Shown: positions 1 through 10,329 of the stretch, in pieces
Layout of the letters: each line of letters opens with the position of its first letter
Numbering within the stretch: the first letter of the stretch is position 1
Source: Prorocentrum cordatum
Taxonomy: Eukaryota > Sar > Dinophyceae > Prorocentrales > Prorocentraceae
Length of the DNA: 64,000 nt
Reading direction: 5' to 3'
NCBI GenBank assembly: GCA_963575745.1
Contig: CAUYUJ010015828.1
Coordinates: 126,001-190,000 of the forward strand
Made by a program: the position numbers and the translations under genes
Notes under the pieces: generated by a model
Database searches by the model: none
What the model was told of the DNA's origin: nothing
What the model saw: the letters and a program-made list of their open reading frames with translations, nothing else

Positions 1-14
1 GAGGAGAAGGAGGA
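1..14. repeat. Left target-site duplication of element A
   Basis: The first 14 bases (GAGGAGAAGGAGGA) match 5182-5195 (GAGGAGAAGGACGA) at 13 of 14 positions. The pair brackets element A and lies in GGA-rich DNA. The left copy touches the window edge, so its full length cannot be seen. Confidence 0.55.
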
Positions 15-16
15 AC

Positions 17-37
17 CCGTGGCCGTTGTGGCTCAAG
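17..37 (+). other. Spliced-leader relic at the 5' end of element A
   Basis: This 21-nt stretch matches the dinoflagellate spliced leader at 18 of 21 positions. The 3' part GTGGCTCAAG is intact apart from a T-to-G change. It lies two bases inside the left target-site duplication, so it is at the very 5' end of the inserted copy. SL relics are known in dinoflagellate genomes where trans-spliced mRNAs were reverse transcribed and reinserted. An SL RNA gene is the alternative because GT follows the CAAG. The flanking duplication favours a relic. Confidence 0.7.
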
Positions 38-56
38 GTTCGGGGCAGTCGCGAGG

Positions 57-1085
57 TTGAGTGGGGAGCTCCATCCTGCAAACGATCCAGCTGCCAAAGG
101 CTGGCGGACACCTCTCTGTTTCTTCCCCATCTTGGCGTTCATGCCTGACGCGGCCATGATCGCGAGCGGTCCCCACGCGCAGTCGCTGGTGACCGGAACG
201 CCCTTGGCAAAGGCAAGGGTGGCGCACCTGGCCAAATGCAAAGCCGATCTCCTTCTTGGTGCTCAGCAAGTCCCCGTCGCGCCTGGTGGCTTCTTCAGCG
301 CCGAGGAGCTCGAGCGCGAGTTGGACATGCTCCCCACCTTCGCATCTCAGACCCAGAGGACTGGCGAAGACCCTATTCCTCCTGTCACTGATCTCGTGCT
401 TACGTCGACGAGACTAAGAGCGACATCTTGGGTGCCATGTAGCTGCTGCAGCGGGCCACTGGCCGCCTCAACAAGTCCGTCACCGCACGCGTCTCGGCGG
501 CCTCAGCAGGCGGGCCGAGCAGCGGCTGGCCCGCATCGAGGCCACGCCGTCGGACTTCGGCACTCGCACAGACATCACGGCAATGGAGATCGCAGAGCTC
601 AAAGCTGCGCTTCACCTCGTCCAGATCACCGAGCCCGTCGCGGTTCCAGTCTCCAGCATGTTCGCGAGGCGCACCGACCCGCGCATCGTCGCGGTCCGCG
701 CCAGCGACCCCATCGCCACCCGTTCGAGGAGGTGTTGCCAGCTGGCTGGTCGACGCCAATTTGTCCGACGACGCCTGGCCCTTGAGGGCGAGCCTGCTGC
801 CAAGCCGCGTTGCATCCGCCTGCGTGGGCCCCGCTAGCTGGGCCTCTCGATTGGTCAGCCAGTACCCCAGCTGCATGCGCCAAAACGACGGTTCCTACCG
901 CCGTCTCCAGGTTTGCGTCGCCACGGGAAACCTCGCCGAGCTGCGCGCCTCTGAGGACAAGAACCCGCGCCAGATCCGCCGCGAGCGGTCGACGAGGCCG
1001 GCGAGGAAGGCGCCCTCGGGCATCGTCAGCAGCGACTGCGAGCCGCTGTTCCGCAAGACCCCCAGGCCGAACGATGCGCGCGTCA
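57..1085 (+). pseudogene. ORF1-like region of element A, broken
   Basis: No single frame stays open with sensible composition. One frame opens at 57 and reads an acidic segment (SAEELERELDML, about 300-335). Other frames carry TDPRIVAVRAS (about 673-705), DANLSDDAW (745-771), DGSYRRLQV (about 888-914) and EDKNPRQIRRERST (about 952-993). These read like successive parts of one protein interrupted by indels. The role is inferred only from the position ahead of the endonuclease remnant. The start codon is not known. Confidence 0.4.
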
Positions 1086-1086
1086 T

Positions 1087-1252
1087 CGAGGAGGAAGAGG
1101 ACGAGGAGGAGGAGGAGGAGGAGGACGAGGAGGAGGAGGGGGACGCGGAGCGGGAGGAGCAGGAGGAGGCGGAGGAGGAGGGGGAGGAGAAGGAGGAGGG
1201 GGAGGAGGAGGAGGAGGAGGAGGAGGAGGAGGAGGAGGAGGAGGAGGAGGCG
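1087..1252 (+). repeat. (GGA)n microsatellite inside element A
   Basis: GAG/GGA trinucleotide run with GAC and GCG interruptions. It interrupts the ORF1-like remnant of element A and explains the poly-glutamate reading frame here. Confidence 0.9.
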
Positions 1253-1410
1253 GCGGTGGCGGCGGGGCGGGGAGAGACCACCCTGGGGGCAGTCGGCCTC
1301 GGCGGGGCTCCGACTGAGGAGCGCGCCGCCTCGGCTCTCGCCCGCTCCGCGGGGCCCGCCCTGGCAGCTCCTGCCCGGCGGCGTCTTCGACGATTGTTTT
1401 CGCCTGACAG

Positions 1411-2035
1411 GTGGCAGAGTTTTGTCCAGAGCTCGTGCTTGCCACTTGGAGCGGGGGAGCTCTATTCCGGCGCGAGGCCGGCGGGCGGCCGCCGGAGCGG
1501 CGCCGCCTCCATGGAGCGCCCCGCGGTTCCGGGGGCATTGCTCTCCAGCATGCCCGCGGAGACGACTTTGATGTCTCGGATTTCCTGCGCGTGGCCCCCG
1601 CGGGCCACGCGTCCGCGTCCTCCTTCTTCCCCGTCCAGAATAAAGGCGGCGTTGTCGCGTTGTTCCCGATGCTCTCGAAGCTTCCAGGCCCAGGGGCCCG
1701 CGCCCCCCCCCCGAGGTGTCGGTTCGGGACCGCGCCCTTCGCGCGGCGCTCTGTCCAGGCGCTCCCCCTGCGTCTGAATCTGGCACGGCGCTCGCTAGAT
1801 CGCGGCCCAACGTGCCCAGCCGCGACATCAGCGCGCGCGACGCGAGCAAGGCCGCGCAGAAGATAGGGCGGGAGTTGGGCAACGCCGCTGCCGATCCAGA
1901 GCGCTATCTCGTCGTCGTCGCCGGCGACTTACGTCGAGGGGGAAAAACCACCCGGGCCAGACAATCGGCGTCTACTAAACGGCCCTGGGCGTTCACCGAA
2001 CAGCCCTGCCCTGTTCGATTCCTTCAGCGGGGGCG
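1411..2035 (+). pseudogene. Endonuclease (EEP fold) remnant of element A
   Basis: The frame from 1411 reads LQHARGDDFDVSDFLR and then SFFPVQNKGGVV, which is the layout of the first half of an exonuclease-endonuclease-phosphatase domain (an LQE-type strand, then a GG(A/V) strand). The catalytic glutamate position reads H. After a frame change, DPERYLVVVAGDL (about 1894-1932) gives the hydrophobic strand plus GD of the GDFN/GDWN motif, followed by STKRPWAFTEQPCPVRFLQ. The domain would nick target DNA for reverse transcription. It is dead: frameshifted, with altered catalytic positions. The assignment rests on motif order only. Confidence 0.5.
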
Positions 2036-2244
2036 TTGAGTGCACGGCGGCGCGCGTCGGGGCGGTCATTATGTGGGTGGATTGTTCGCCCTCTACCGCC
2101 GGCGACGCGAACATCTCGCGGGGGCCGCCTCGGCCAGCTGCGCCGAGCGAGCAGCTGGCCGCCGAGGGCGCCGCGGCCCCAGAGAGGGGGGGGGCGGGCG
2201 CGCCCCCCGCGGCAGCGGGGCTTTCGGAGCCTTGTCGAATTAGA

Positions 2245-2408
2245 TTCAAGTCGGGCGCGTCCCTCTACAGGGGGAGTCTTCAAAAATAGCCCACAAATAG
2301 TTTGGGAACGATTTCCGAATATTTCATTATAACTTGGGTGTATCTTTCTCTTTAAAAGGGAAATGCTCCCCTCCAAAATCGGCCCGTGGGAGGACGTGTC
2401 CGACCTGG
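2245..2408. mobile_element. MITE-1 copy (decayed), inside element A
   Basis: The left end CAAGTCGGGCGCGTCCC and the interior (TTCAAAAATAG, then a GGGAACGATT-like block) match the other MITE-1 copies. The right end GGACGTGTCCGACCTGG is a mutated inverted copy of the left. Flanks CGAATTAGA and GGGATTAGA look like a worn 9-bp target-site duplication. Confidence 0.6.
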
Positions 2409-3296
2409 GATTAGACCCAGGAGAGCGCGCGAATTGCGACGGCTGCAGCCGACGCCCGCGCCATCGACCGCGCGTTCGCCTCGCGGTCTGGCTGGGCCCC
2501 CTCGGCCGCGAACCCCGTCTCCGAAGTTGGAGGCCGCCCCGACAACCTTGAGCAGCGGAAGATTTAGGATCGCGCCCCTGTTGTCGCGATTCTTCGAGCT
2601 CGCCCAGACTCCGACCCCGGAGCTCCAGCGACCCCGAGGCCCGTCTTCGAATGCCCTGACTTCCAAAGATTTGTGGAAACCGCTTGGCCGACCATCGACA
2701 TCTCCGACCCCCCCCCCCCGTTGGTCCATCCGCGCAGAGTTGGGCGCAGCCGATCGTCTCCTCTCGCCTGGCCAGGCCAAGCCGAGGTTACGGAGGGGGC
2801 TGCGACGGCTGGCCGAGCGGGCCAAACTGCGCGCCTCCTTCGATAGGCGCACGCAGCTCGTCGGGGTTCGAGCTGAAGATGGCGCCGCGCTCTCCTTGTC
2901 CGCCGGCGCGCGGCGCGAGGTCCCCCAGCCCCGAGAGATCGGCGCCGAGTCCGCCCGCGCGTGCCTCCAGAGGTTCTGCCCCGCCCTCGACGGTTCAGAC
3001 ATTGCCCGGCCTCGCTCGCAGGCGCGGAGAGATGCGCCCAGAAGCAGGCGCGCGCGGCTCCAGGCCCCGATGGGCCACCATATATGGCTTCCCAGAGGCC
3101 CCCGTTCTCGGGCACGATCTTGCGTGGCACCACGCGGCGGGCCCTTAACGGTCAGGCCATGCCCCTTGACTACAATGACTTCTTAGGCATCCTGATCTCG
3201 GAGGGCTGATGAGCAAGGCGCCCCCCGCGGCCGCGTCGGGGCCCCCAGGAGACCCCGCCCCCTGGGCTCGAAGAACACCGGCGACAGAATAATCGC

Positions 3297-4300
3297 GAGG
3301 GCGGCGGTTCGCTCGCTTTCCACATGTATTCCTGAAGTTGCGGGCCATATCCAGCGGGGACTCGCCCCCTCTCACAATTTCGGGGGCAACGCCGTCGAGG
3401 TCGACGCGGTGTCCAGGGCCTTTTCCTCGCGGCCTCGGGCCGCCGCGACCGCGCCGTCACTGCGCAGCTTTGATTTCGACAGCCCTCTCCGAGCGTCGCC
3501 CGCGACTGGATTCGCGGGCCCTCTCGCGCAGTGGATTGCCCGTGGCGCTGTGCTGGTTCTTCGGCGAGCTCGCCCGCTGCGCCCGGCGCCTCGCGGCGAC
3601 GGGCTTCGGAATGGCGATCCTTCGCGCGGATCGGCGTCGTTCAAGGGCGCCCCCGGCCCAGCTTCTTGTTCGCGATTGGCGCGGGCCTGTTTGCGCGGGA
3701 CTTCCACGGTTCGATCGGCCCGCGCGATCCTAGATTGGCGCGGGCCAGCGCTGACGACGTCGGCGCTGCCATTCGGAGGCTCCGCGCGCTGCTGGCCTCC
3801 CGCCGCGCCCTTCGAGCTGCTCGACGGATATCGGCGTGGGCGCCCAAGGCGGCGAAATCTAAAGTCGTTCCTCTCAGAGAAGCAATTTCGCCAGAAGTTG
3901 CGCTTCGGTGCAAAGACCGGCTTCGAGACCGCGCTCCAGATTGACAATCCTTTGATGTGGCGCCCTTGCTGCTCTACCTTCGCGCGCGCCTTGGGCTGGC
4001 GGCGCATCTTGGTCGTTGGAGAGTCCCCTTGGCAAAGCGGCGGTGTCGCGCTGGTCTCGCAGCTGATAGCGCAGCGCCTTGCAGCGCAACTGCCGCGAAC
4101 AACGACGCTCGCTGCGTCCCTGTCTTCAGCTGCGCGGGCCGGCTCCTGCCGCTGCCCGCGGAGATGGGCGGGGCCGAGGCCGCGACTCTCTCTCGGCCGC
4201 GGCGCGCGGCCCACTGCCCCCACCCCCTCGCTGGCCAGCGCAACATATGGCAATGGGGCGGCCCTAGGTTTAACAGCGTCACGATTGCTGCTGGCGCGTC
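3297..4300 (+). pseudogene. Reverse transcriptase remnant of element A
   Basis: One frame holds GVVQGRPRP (3633-3659), the QGxPxS-type RT motif. It is followed by LFAIGAGLFARDFHGSI and then ASADDVGAAI, with the two catalytic aspartates at 3753-3758. Neighbouring frames supply the upstream VAGHIQRGLAPS and the downstream KAAKSKVVPL and CKDRLRD. The order and spacing fit non-LTR RT motifs B, C and D. At least two frame changes occur within about 600 bp, so no functional RT can be made. The partly conventional QG and ADD motifs set it apart from B, D and E. Confidence 0.6.
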
Positions 4301-4599
4301 TCTTGTTCGCGCCAGCCGCTCCGCCCTTAGTAGCTGGCGCGCAGCGGCCCCGCGTCTTCGCCCTGTGGCCGACGCCGCCCTTCCCGCCCCCCGCGTGGCC
4401 AGAGGGCATTTCTACCCCCTGTCCTTTAAACGAGCGCCCTTCGCCGAATTCCTGGAGGCCGCCCGCGCGTGTTTTCCGAGCCCCGTCGAACATGGCCTGA
4501 TCATCTCGCCCCTCGCTCGGTTGAGCCCCTCTCCCGCGCCGCTGCCGATGCAGCCCTTTCGGCCCCCTCTCCCGGGCCCCCCCCTCCCCCTCGCCCCCC

Positions 4600-5130
4600 T
4601 CGGCCAAAGGTGAAGATCCGGGGCCGCCTTTCGAAGGCTATGCTCGAAAAGTTGTTCCCCGACCCGCTCCCGTCTGCGTTCGTGGCCCGCCTGGCCGCCT
4701 GGCCCCCGAGGCTGGGGATAAGTTTCACGCGTGGCCTCGGGGTGGAGTCCGAGGGCTCTGCCGCTGGCTCGCCGTGCGAATGCCGCCCTGGAACTTTCTG
4801 CGCGCGGCTGGACTACCGACCAGCGTTTCCAGCAAGGGGGGAACTGTCTTCTCGGATGCACCCCGTGCGGGATCGATTTCGCCTGTGGTCGTCTCTCTCA
4901 CTGCTTGTCTTGCCTTCGTCTTGTCCACGTGCTCTGCCTTGTCCTCGCGGTCCGCTCGTTGCCTGGCTGCGCCATCCAGCGCCTCGGCCTGTGCGACCCC
5001 TTGCCTGCTTCTCTCGTCGCGCCTGCTGCTGCCAACATCTGGTATCATCCGCTCAATTCGACTCGAAGATTTGAATATCTAGGAGACCTCGCTGCTGGCT
5101 TCATAGCCGCCTCAGTGCGGTTGTAGATTC
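4600..5130 (+). pseudogene. C-terminal region of element A, cysteine-bearing
   Basis: This continues the element A polyprotein in shifting frames. The frame from 4731 reads RGWTTDQRFQQGGNCLLGC (about 4806-4860), a pattern seen after RT in some dinoflagellate retroelements as a short zinc-binding module (W..RFQ..C..GC). A later part reads STRRFEYLGDLAAGFIAASVRL (about 5058-5123) and then stops. It ends about 50 nt before the right target-site duplication, which suggests a short 3' UTR. The function is unknown. Confidence 0.4.
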
Positions 5131-5175
5131 GGCGGCGTTGATGGACAAAGACCGGCTGCGCCATCGGCCACGTGT

Positions 5176-5470
5176 GAGGAGGAGGAGAAGGACGAGGAGA
5201 AGTCGAGTCGACGGTGACGACGACGATGATGATGATGCTTATGGTTATGACAATGAGTATGACGATGGTGGTGGTGGTGGTGATGACGAGGAGGAGGAAT
5301 ATTGTCAAAATGAAGATGACGACCGTGATGATGATGACGAGAATGGCGGCGATAATGATGCGGTGGGTGATTTCGATGTTGAAGATGGCGGGGATGATTT
5401 GCAAGAGAAGGACGGGGAGTGACGAGGAATGAAGAGGAGGAAGAAGAGGTTGATGATGGCGGTGGTGGTG
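5176..5470. repeat. GGA/GAC/GAT microsatellite complex
   Basis: Imperfect trinucleotide runs (GGA, then GAC/GAT, GTG, GAG). Open frames here are aspartate/glutamate or histidine/isoleucine repeats and are not counted as genes. GAT/GAC-rich DNA continues to about 5630. Confidence 0.85.
5182..5195. repeat. Right target-site duplication of element A
   Basis: GAGGAGAAGGACGA matches bases 1-14 at 13 of 14 positions and lies in a GGA-rich run, marking the 3' boundary of element A. Confidence 0.55.
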
Positions 5471-5629
5471 ATAAAGATGATGACGGTGACGACAACGATG
5501 ATGATGATGACGATGACGATTATGATCATGGTGAACAGGGTGACGATGATGGCGATTATGATGATGAGCAGGGATGATATTATGTCGAGGACGAGGACCA
5601 GGAGGAACATGATAACGGAGGAGGTGGAA

Positions 5630-5775
5630 TGTGAGTCAGAGGGCGAGAGAGGAACAAATATACAGAAATATAAGGATAAAGAGAGAGAGAGAGAGAGAAA
5701 GAGAAAGAGAAACAAAAGAAACAGAGAAAGAGAGCGAGAGAGCGATTTTGAGATGTACACATATATATATGTAGG

Positions 5776-5810
<35 letters not shown>

Positions 5811-5870
5811 GGAGGGAGGGAGGGAGAGAGAGAGAGAGAGAAAGAGAGAGAAAGAGAGACAAACAAATGT
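5630..5870. repeat. (GA)n-rich microsatellite
   Basis: Long GA/GAAA/GAGG runs with a short (AT)n at about 5760-5771. 5871-6189 holds no recognisable gene. Confidence 0.9.
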
Positions 5871-6189
5871 GAAGGACGATTCCCATGTGTGTTGCGCTGC
5901 CGTGTATCCACATGGCCCCTGAAAGCTGCTATAGAAACGATCGGCCGATTTCGAACGGCGCGGCCAGGGTTTGTTGTTGCTCTTTGGCCTCCTGCTCGGC
6001 GCTTTGCCTCCTACGCCCCCGCGCCTTGCCGCCAGCGAGGCTTCGACGCCGTGGCCGCCGCGATCATGCATCTCCCACGTGCAGGCGCTCGAGTGAGATG
6101 GGTTGCTGAAAGTGGGAAACAGTCGCTTCGGGTGGGAAGGAGGAGGAGGAAAGAGGGCAAATCGATGAGGAAGGAGTGAGGAATGATGC

Positions 6190-6466
6190 TGAGGGGTGAT
6201 GGTAACGATGATGATGATTTTGATGATGGTGGTGGTGATGAGAGTGATCGTGATGATAGTGCTGAAGATGATGTTGATGATGATCATGATGATGGCGACG
6301 GTGATAATGATCATCTTGGAGATGATGGGGATCGTGATGATGAGGATGTTGATGGCGCTATTGATGATGGTGGCGATAACGATGATGATGATTGTGGTTG
6401 TGGTTGTGATGGTGATGAGAATGACGATGCCGATGACGATGATGATGATGATGATGATGCTGATGC

Positions 6467-6516
<50 letters not shown>

Positions 6517-6538
6517 GATGATGATGATGATGATGATA

Positions 6539-6577
<39 letters not shown>

Positions 6578-6674
6578 GTGGTAATGGTGGTGGTGATGAT
6601 GATGGTGATGAAACTGATGTTTCTGCATTTGCTGATGGTGATTATAGTGAAAGTGATGGTTCTGATGATGATGC

Positions 6675-6731
<57 letters not shown>

Positions 6732-6748
6732 CGATGGAGGAGGAGGAG
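6190..6748. repeat. (GAT)n microsatellite
   Basis: About 560 bp of GAT repeats with GAC, GGT and GCT interruptions. All six frames are low-complexity. Confidence 0.95.
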
Positions 6749-7122
6749 AATGAGGAGGATCAGCCTCCAGGTACCCCCCCCTTACATCCAGCGATGTTTC
6801 TTAATTGCATGCCCTCCTTGGTGGCTGAGCGCCACCTGGGAGGGGAGGGCAACGTCGACCATCGACCCTGGTGCCCGCAGCATGCGCAGCGCGAGTGCGG
6901 AGGAAGTGGAGGCGAGGGTTGTCGCAGGAATAGGAGAAGCGAGGCTGAGGCCGAGGCTGATGATGCTTCGATGATCCTCAGGACGCGTGTTCGCCCACTG
7001 TGCATCTACACTGTGCAGCTCCGCTGATGGCTCGCAGCCTACGTCGTGCTCAGAGGCTTGAGGGACAAAGGCGCTTTGACGCTACGGTCGGCCCGGAATA
7101 GTAGGTCGACCCTGCCAAGTCA
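6749..7122. other. Spacer, nothing recognised
   Basis: Unique-looking sequence with short ORFs on both strands and no recognisable domain, RNA gene or repeat. Confidence 0.5.
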
Positions 7123-7348
7123 AGGGTATCCTTATGATGCTCCAACCTACTTTAGCCTTGACCACCAGGAAGAATTTCGAGCGCCCAAAAAAATACCGAA
7201 ACTCAAGGGTTTTCACGTGCCGGGCCCTGGGAGCCACTGTTTCGACATTGTTTCGGCACTCTTTTGACACTTTTCTGGGTGCTCGAAATTGTTTCTGGGA
7301 TGCGGTCCTCAAGTAGGACGGGAACAACATACATAAGAGTACCCTTGT
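7123..7348. mobile_element. Fold-back element FB-1, copy 1
   Basis: The two halves are imperfect inverted repeats: AGGGTATCCTTATGATG at the left pairs with CATACATAAGAGTACCC at the right, and AATTTCGAGCGCCCA (about 7171) pairs with TGGGTGCTCGAAATT (about 7276-7290). The element is about 225 bp with arms of more than 55 bp. A second copy, in the same orientation, lies at 50773-50990 and shares most of the sequence, including ACTCTTTTGACACTTTTCTG. It is non-coding and presumably non-autonomous. Confidence 0.7.
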
Positions 7349-7640
7349 GTCCTGTGCCTCGCGGCCCATGCCCTCTCGCATTCCCATGGCAATGTGGCCC
7401 CCGGAAGGGTCTCGTGTCCTCTCGCGTGTCCTCCCCAATGAAGTCCGACTGTCGCACACATTCTGAGGGTCACCGAATGATGAGTTTCTGCCGGATCCTT
7501 CGTGTTCCATGCCGTCTCTCCTTGGCCCCGGCTTCTTCGAGCCTCCCGCGAGGCCGGCTGGGCCAGCGACGTCTTTCTGGTGGATGTTTGTTCCGCCTCG
7601 CCCTCGTTCCGTTAAGAGCTTGCCGAACGAGTTGCTGCTG
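7349..7640. other. Spacer, nothing recognised
   Basis: Short ORFs only. No repeat or domain was recognised. Confidence 0.4.
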
Positions 7641-7910
7641 TGGTACTGTACATCGACAAAATGTTGCACCACTTTTGCTGTGCATTGGCACCTGTACTGC
7701 GTTGCTCTTGCCCCCCCTCTTTCCCCCGATCTTAATAGTGGATGCATGGCGAAGAACCCCTGTTCCGCCCGGGGGCTCCCGACAAAATGTTGCACCACCG
7801 AGCTGTTTCGAACAGCCCAGACGGGGGGGGAAACAAACCATTGATATAACAGCGATGCGATTTATTGTCAGCGCCAGGTGGTGCAACATTTTGTCGATGT
7901 ACCGTAGAAC
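7641..7910. mobile_element. Inverted-repeat element with internal third copy
   Basis: GTACATCGACAAAATGTTGC (about 7648-7667, continuing ACCAC) is repeated inverted at 7878-7903, giving terminal inverted repeats of about 26-30 bp that enclose about 265 bp. The 18-mer GACAAAATGTTGCACCAC also occurs in direct orientation at 7781-7798 inside. It is probably a MITE-like element, or a nested insertion of one end. No coding capacity. Confidence 0.55.
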
Positions 7911-8222
7911 TAGTTCCGATCGAGGGACGCGCCAGCAGATACGTCCTGAACACAAAATGTGGTGATCCGGGCCGTTTCGCTCGAGACATCCTCGCAAGTC
8001 GCGTTTTTCTGAGTTGGCTGGGATGGGGCGTTTCGCCTGAGACAGCCTCCTAATTCTGAGCTCCGAGATGCAGCGCTCGAGGTGGTCCAGCCCGTTTCGC
8101 TGGACACATCCTCGCAATTTTGGGCTCCGGCGCGAGAGGCTCCAAGACGGCTTCCAGGCGATCCGCGAAGGCTCCAGAAACCATAGCAACGGCCCAGGAA
8201 AGCCGCAGGACGGTCCCAAGAT

Positions 8223-8370
8223 TAAGTCGGGCGTGTCCCCCTTACAAGGGGGTTGTGGACAAACATACTCAAAAAATGCCTTCAAAACGCCCCAAAATGG
8301 TAAACAAATCGTCCCCTGACTATTTAATGACTATTGTGGGATTTCCTTTCTGTAGAGGGACAAGCCTGCC
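8223..8370. mobile_element. MITE-1 copy (3' end worn) in the satellite
   Basis: The left end TTAAGTCGGGCGTGTCCCC matches the family. The right end CTGTAGAGGGACAAGCCTGCC is a degraded inverted copy. No target-site duplication is visible. It lies between satellite units, so it inserted after the array formed. Confidence 0.6.
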
Positions 8371-9154
8371 CTCCCGAGCTGCCGCGCGGGATGCGGTCCA
8401 GCGCGTTTCGCCCGAGGCATCCTCGCAATCCTGAGCTCCGAGAGATGCCGATCGCGAAATGGTCTGGCGTGCTTCACTTGAGACATCCCCCTAAATTCTG
8501 AGCTGCGAGATGCTGCGCGAGAGGCGGGCCAGCCCGTCTTGCCTGAGGCATCCTCGCAACGGAGCTCCGAGCTGCCGAGCGCGAGGTGGTCCGGGGCGTT
8601 TCGCCCGAGACATCCCTTGCAATTCTGCGCTCCGAGCTGCCGAGCGCGGGGTGGTCTGGCACGTTTCGCCTGAGACATCCTCGCGAGTCTGGGTTCCGAG
8701 ATGTCGCGCGCGAGGTGGTCTGACGCGATTCGCGCGAGACATCCTCGCAGCTCTGGCTCCGAGACGCCCGCGCGAGAGGTGGTCCAATTCTGGGCTCAGA
8801 GATGCCGCGCGAGAGGTGGTCCATCGCATTTATTTTGAGATATCCTCACAACGCTGAGCTCCGAGATGCCGCGCGCGAGGTTCTGCTTGAGACATCCTCG
8901 TAATTCTGGGCTCAGAGATGCTGCGCGCGAGGTGGTTTGCCCCGTTTCGCTTGAGACATCCTCGCAACTCTGGCTCCAAGACGCCGCGCGAGAGGTGGTC
9001 CGGCGCTGTATTCTGAGAACTGCTAGAAGATGTGCGCGAGGTCGTTCGGTGCGTCTCGCCGCAGACGTACTCGCGCAATGCTGCACTCCAGGATGCCACG
9101 CGGGAGGTGGTCCGGCGCGCTTCGCCTGAGGGATCCTCGCAACTCTGGGCTCCG

Positions 9155-9346
9155 AGAGGGAGGAGGGAGCAGGGAGAGGGAGGAGGGACGGGAGGAAGGA
9201 CGGGAGGAGGGAGGAGGGAGGAGGGAAGGAGGGGAGGAGGGGTCAGGGAGGAGGGAGGGAGGAGGGAAGGGGAGGAGGCAGGAGGGAGGAAGGAAGGGAG
9301 GAGGCAGGAGGGGCGAAGGAGGGAGGAGGGATGGAGGGACGGGAGG
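9155..9346. repeat. (GGA)n / GGAGG-rich microsatellite
   Basis: Imperfect GAGGGAGGA runs embedded in the 65-bp satellite. Confidence 0.9.
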
Positions 9347-9735
9347 AGCGAGGAGGGCCCCGGCGAGCCATTGGAGCACACGGCGCTTGGCGGACGGTGC
9401 ACCTGCGAGGGCGGCCGGGGCGCGCCGCCCCTGCCCGCGACGCCACCTCCTCGCGCCCCGCGCGAGGAGGTAGTCCCGCGGCGCGCCGCCGTTCCCGTGG
9501 CTCCGCGCGCCGAGCTGCCGCGCGCGAGGGGCGGTGCGGCCCTGCTTCGCAGGGCGCTCTCGTCGGTGCCTCCGACGCGAACTTCGGCTCTTCGGCTTCG
9601 GCTTCGGCTTCGATGTGGCCTGCGATGCCGAGCCGCTGCGGCCCGGGCCGCCGCCGTGCGCTCCCGACGTCTCGCTGGGAGGCGTGCTGGGCTGCCGGTG
9701 TGCGCCGCAGGCCTCCCTGCAGCCCTGGGCTCCAA
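9347..9735. other. GC-rich insert, nothing recognised
   Basis: Very GC-rich DNA between two blocks of the 65-bp satellite. Long open frames exist on both strands but none has a recognisable domain. Confidence 0.4.
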
Positions 9736-10329
9736 GGCGCGGCGCGCGGGGGGGGGGTCCAGCGCGGTTCGCCCGAGGCGTCCTCGCAGCTCTGAGCTCC
9801 GGGATGCTGCTCGCGAGATGATGGTCCAGAGCGTTGCGCCTGAGGCATCCTCGAAGCTCTGGGCGCCAACAGGGAGGAGGGAGGAGGGAGGAGGGGTCAG
9901 ACCCAAACGAAGCATTTGGTTGCACCTCTGTTGTCGAATTGTGCTGTGGGAAGGGGGCGCCGCCTTAGGCATCCCCGCAACTCTGAGCTCCCAGATGTCG
10001 CGCGCGAGGTGGTCCGGCTCGTTTAGCCAGAGACATCCTCGAAACTCTGGGCTCCCAGATGCCGCGCGAGAGGTGGTCTGGCTTGTTTCGTATGAGACAT
10101 TCTCGCAATTCCAGGCTCCGAGAAAATTTGCGCTACGTGGTCAAGCCCGTTTTGCAGAAGACATTCTCGCAAGTCGGAGCTCCGAGATGCTGCGGGGGAG
10201 GTGGTCTGGCCCGTTTCGCCTGTGGCATCCTCGCATCTCTACGATCGAGAAGAGGGATGAGGGAGGAAAGAAGGAGGGGTTAGACCCAAACGAACCATTT
10301 GATTCTCCTTCTGTTGTTAAGTTGTGCTT

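Larger units (their letters stand above)
15..5181 (+). mobile_element. Element A: decayed non-LTR (LINE-like) retrotransposon
   Basis: Recognisable pieces occur in order on the plus strand: SL relic, ORF1-like segment, endonuclease fragment, RT core with QG and ADD motifs, and a C-terminal segment with WTTDQRF followed by cysteines. All are split among frames. A 13/14 target-site duplication brackets the copy. A (GGA)n tract (1087-1252) and a MITE (2245-2408) have been added inside. The C-terminus differs from elements B, D and E: no RNase H is seen, so A belongs to another lineage. The copy is certainly inactive. Confidence 0.65.
7970..10250 (+). repeat. Satellite of about 65 bp, interrupted array
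   Basis: The phrase GAGACATCCTCGCAA, with small changes, recurs every 62-74 bp, for example near 8406, 8480, 8545, 8607, 8672 and 8737. Between copies runs a CTGGGCTCCGAGATGC-type segment, then GCGCGAGGTGGTCCGG and GTTTCGCCT. The array is broken by a MITE-1 (8223-8370), a (GGA)n block (9155-9346) and a GC-rich insert (9347-9735), and resumes at about 9735-9890 and 9960-10250. A stray single unit lies near 27700. Reading frames through it are not genes. Confidence 0.8.

Noticed and set aside
127-136. CCATCTTGGC as a second leader relic in element A
   Set aside because: A single 9/10 match to a 10-mer without the CTCAAG part is expected by chance.
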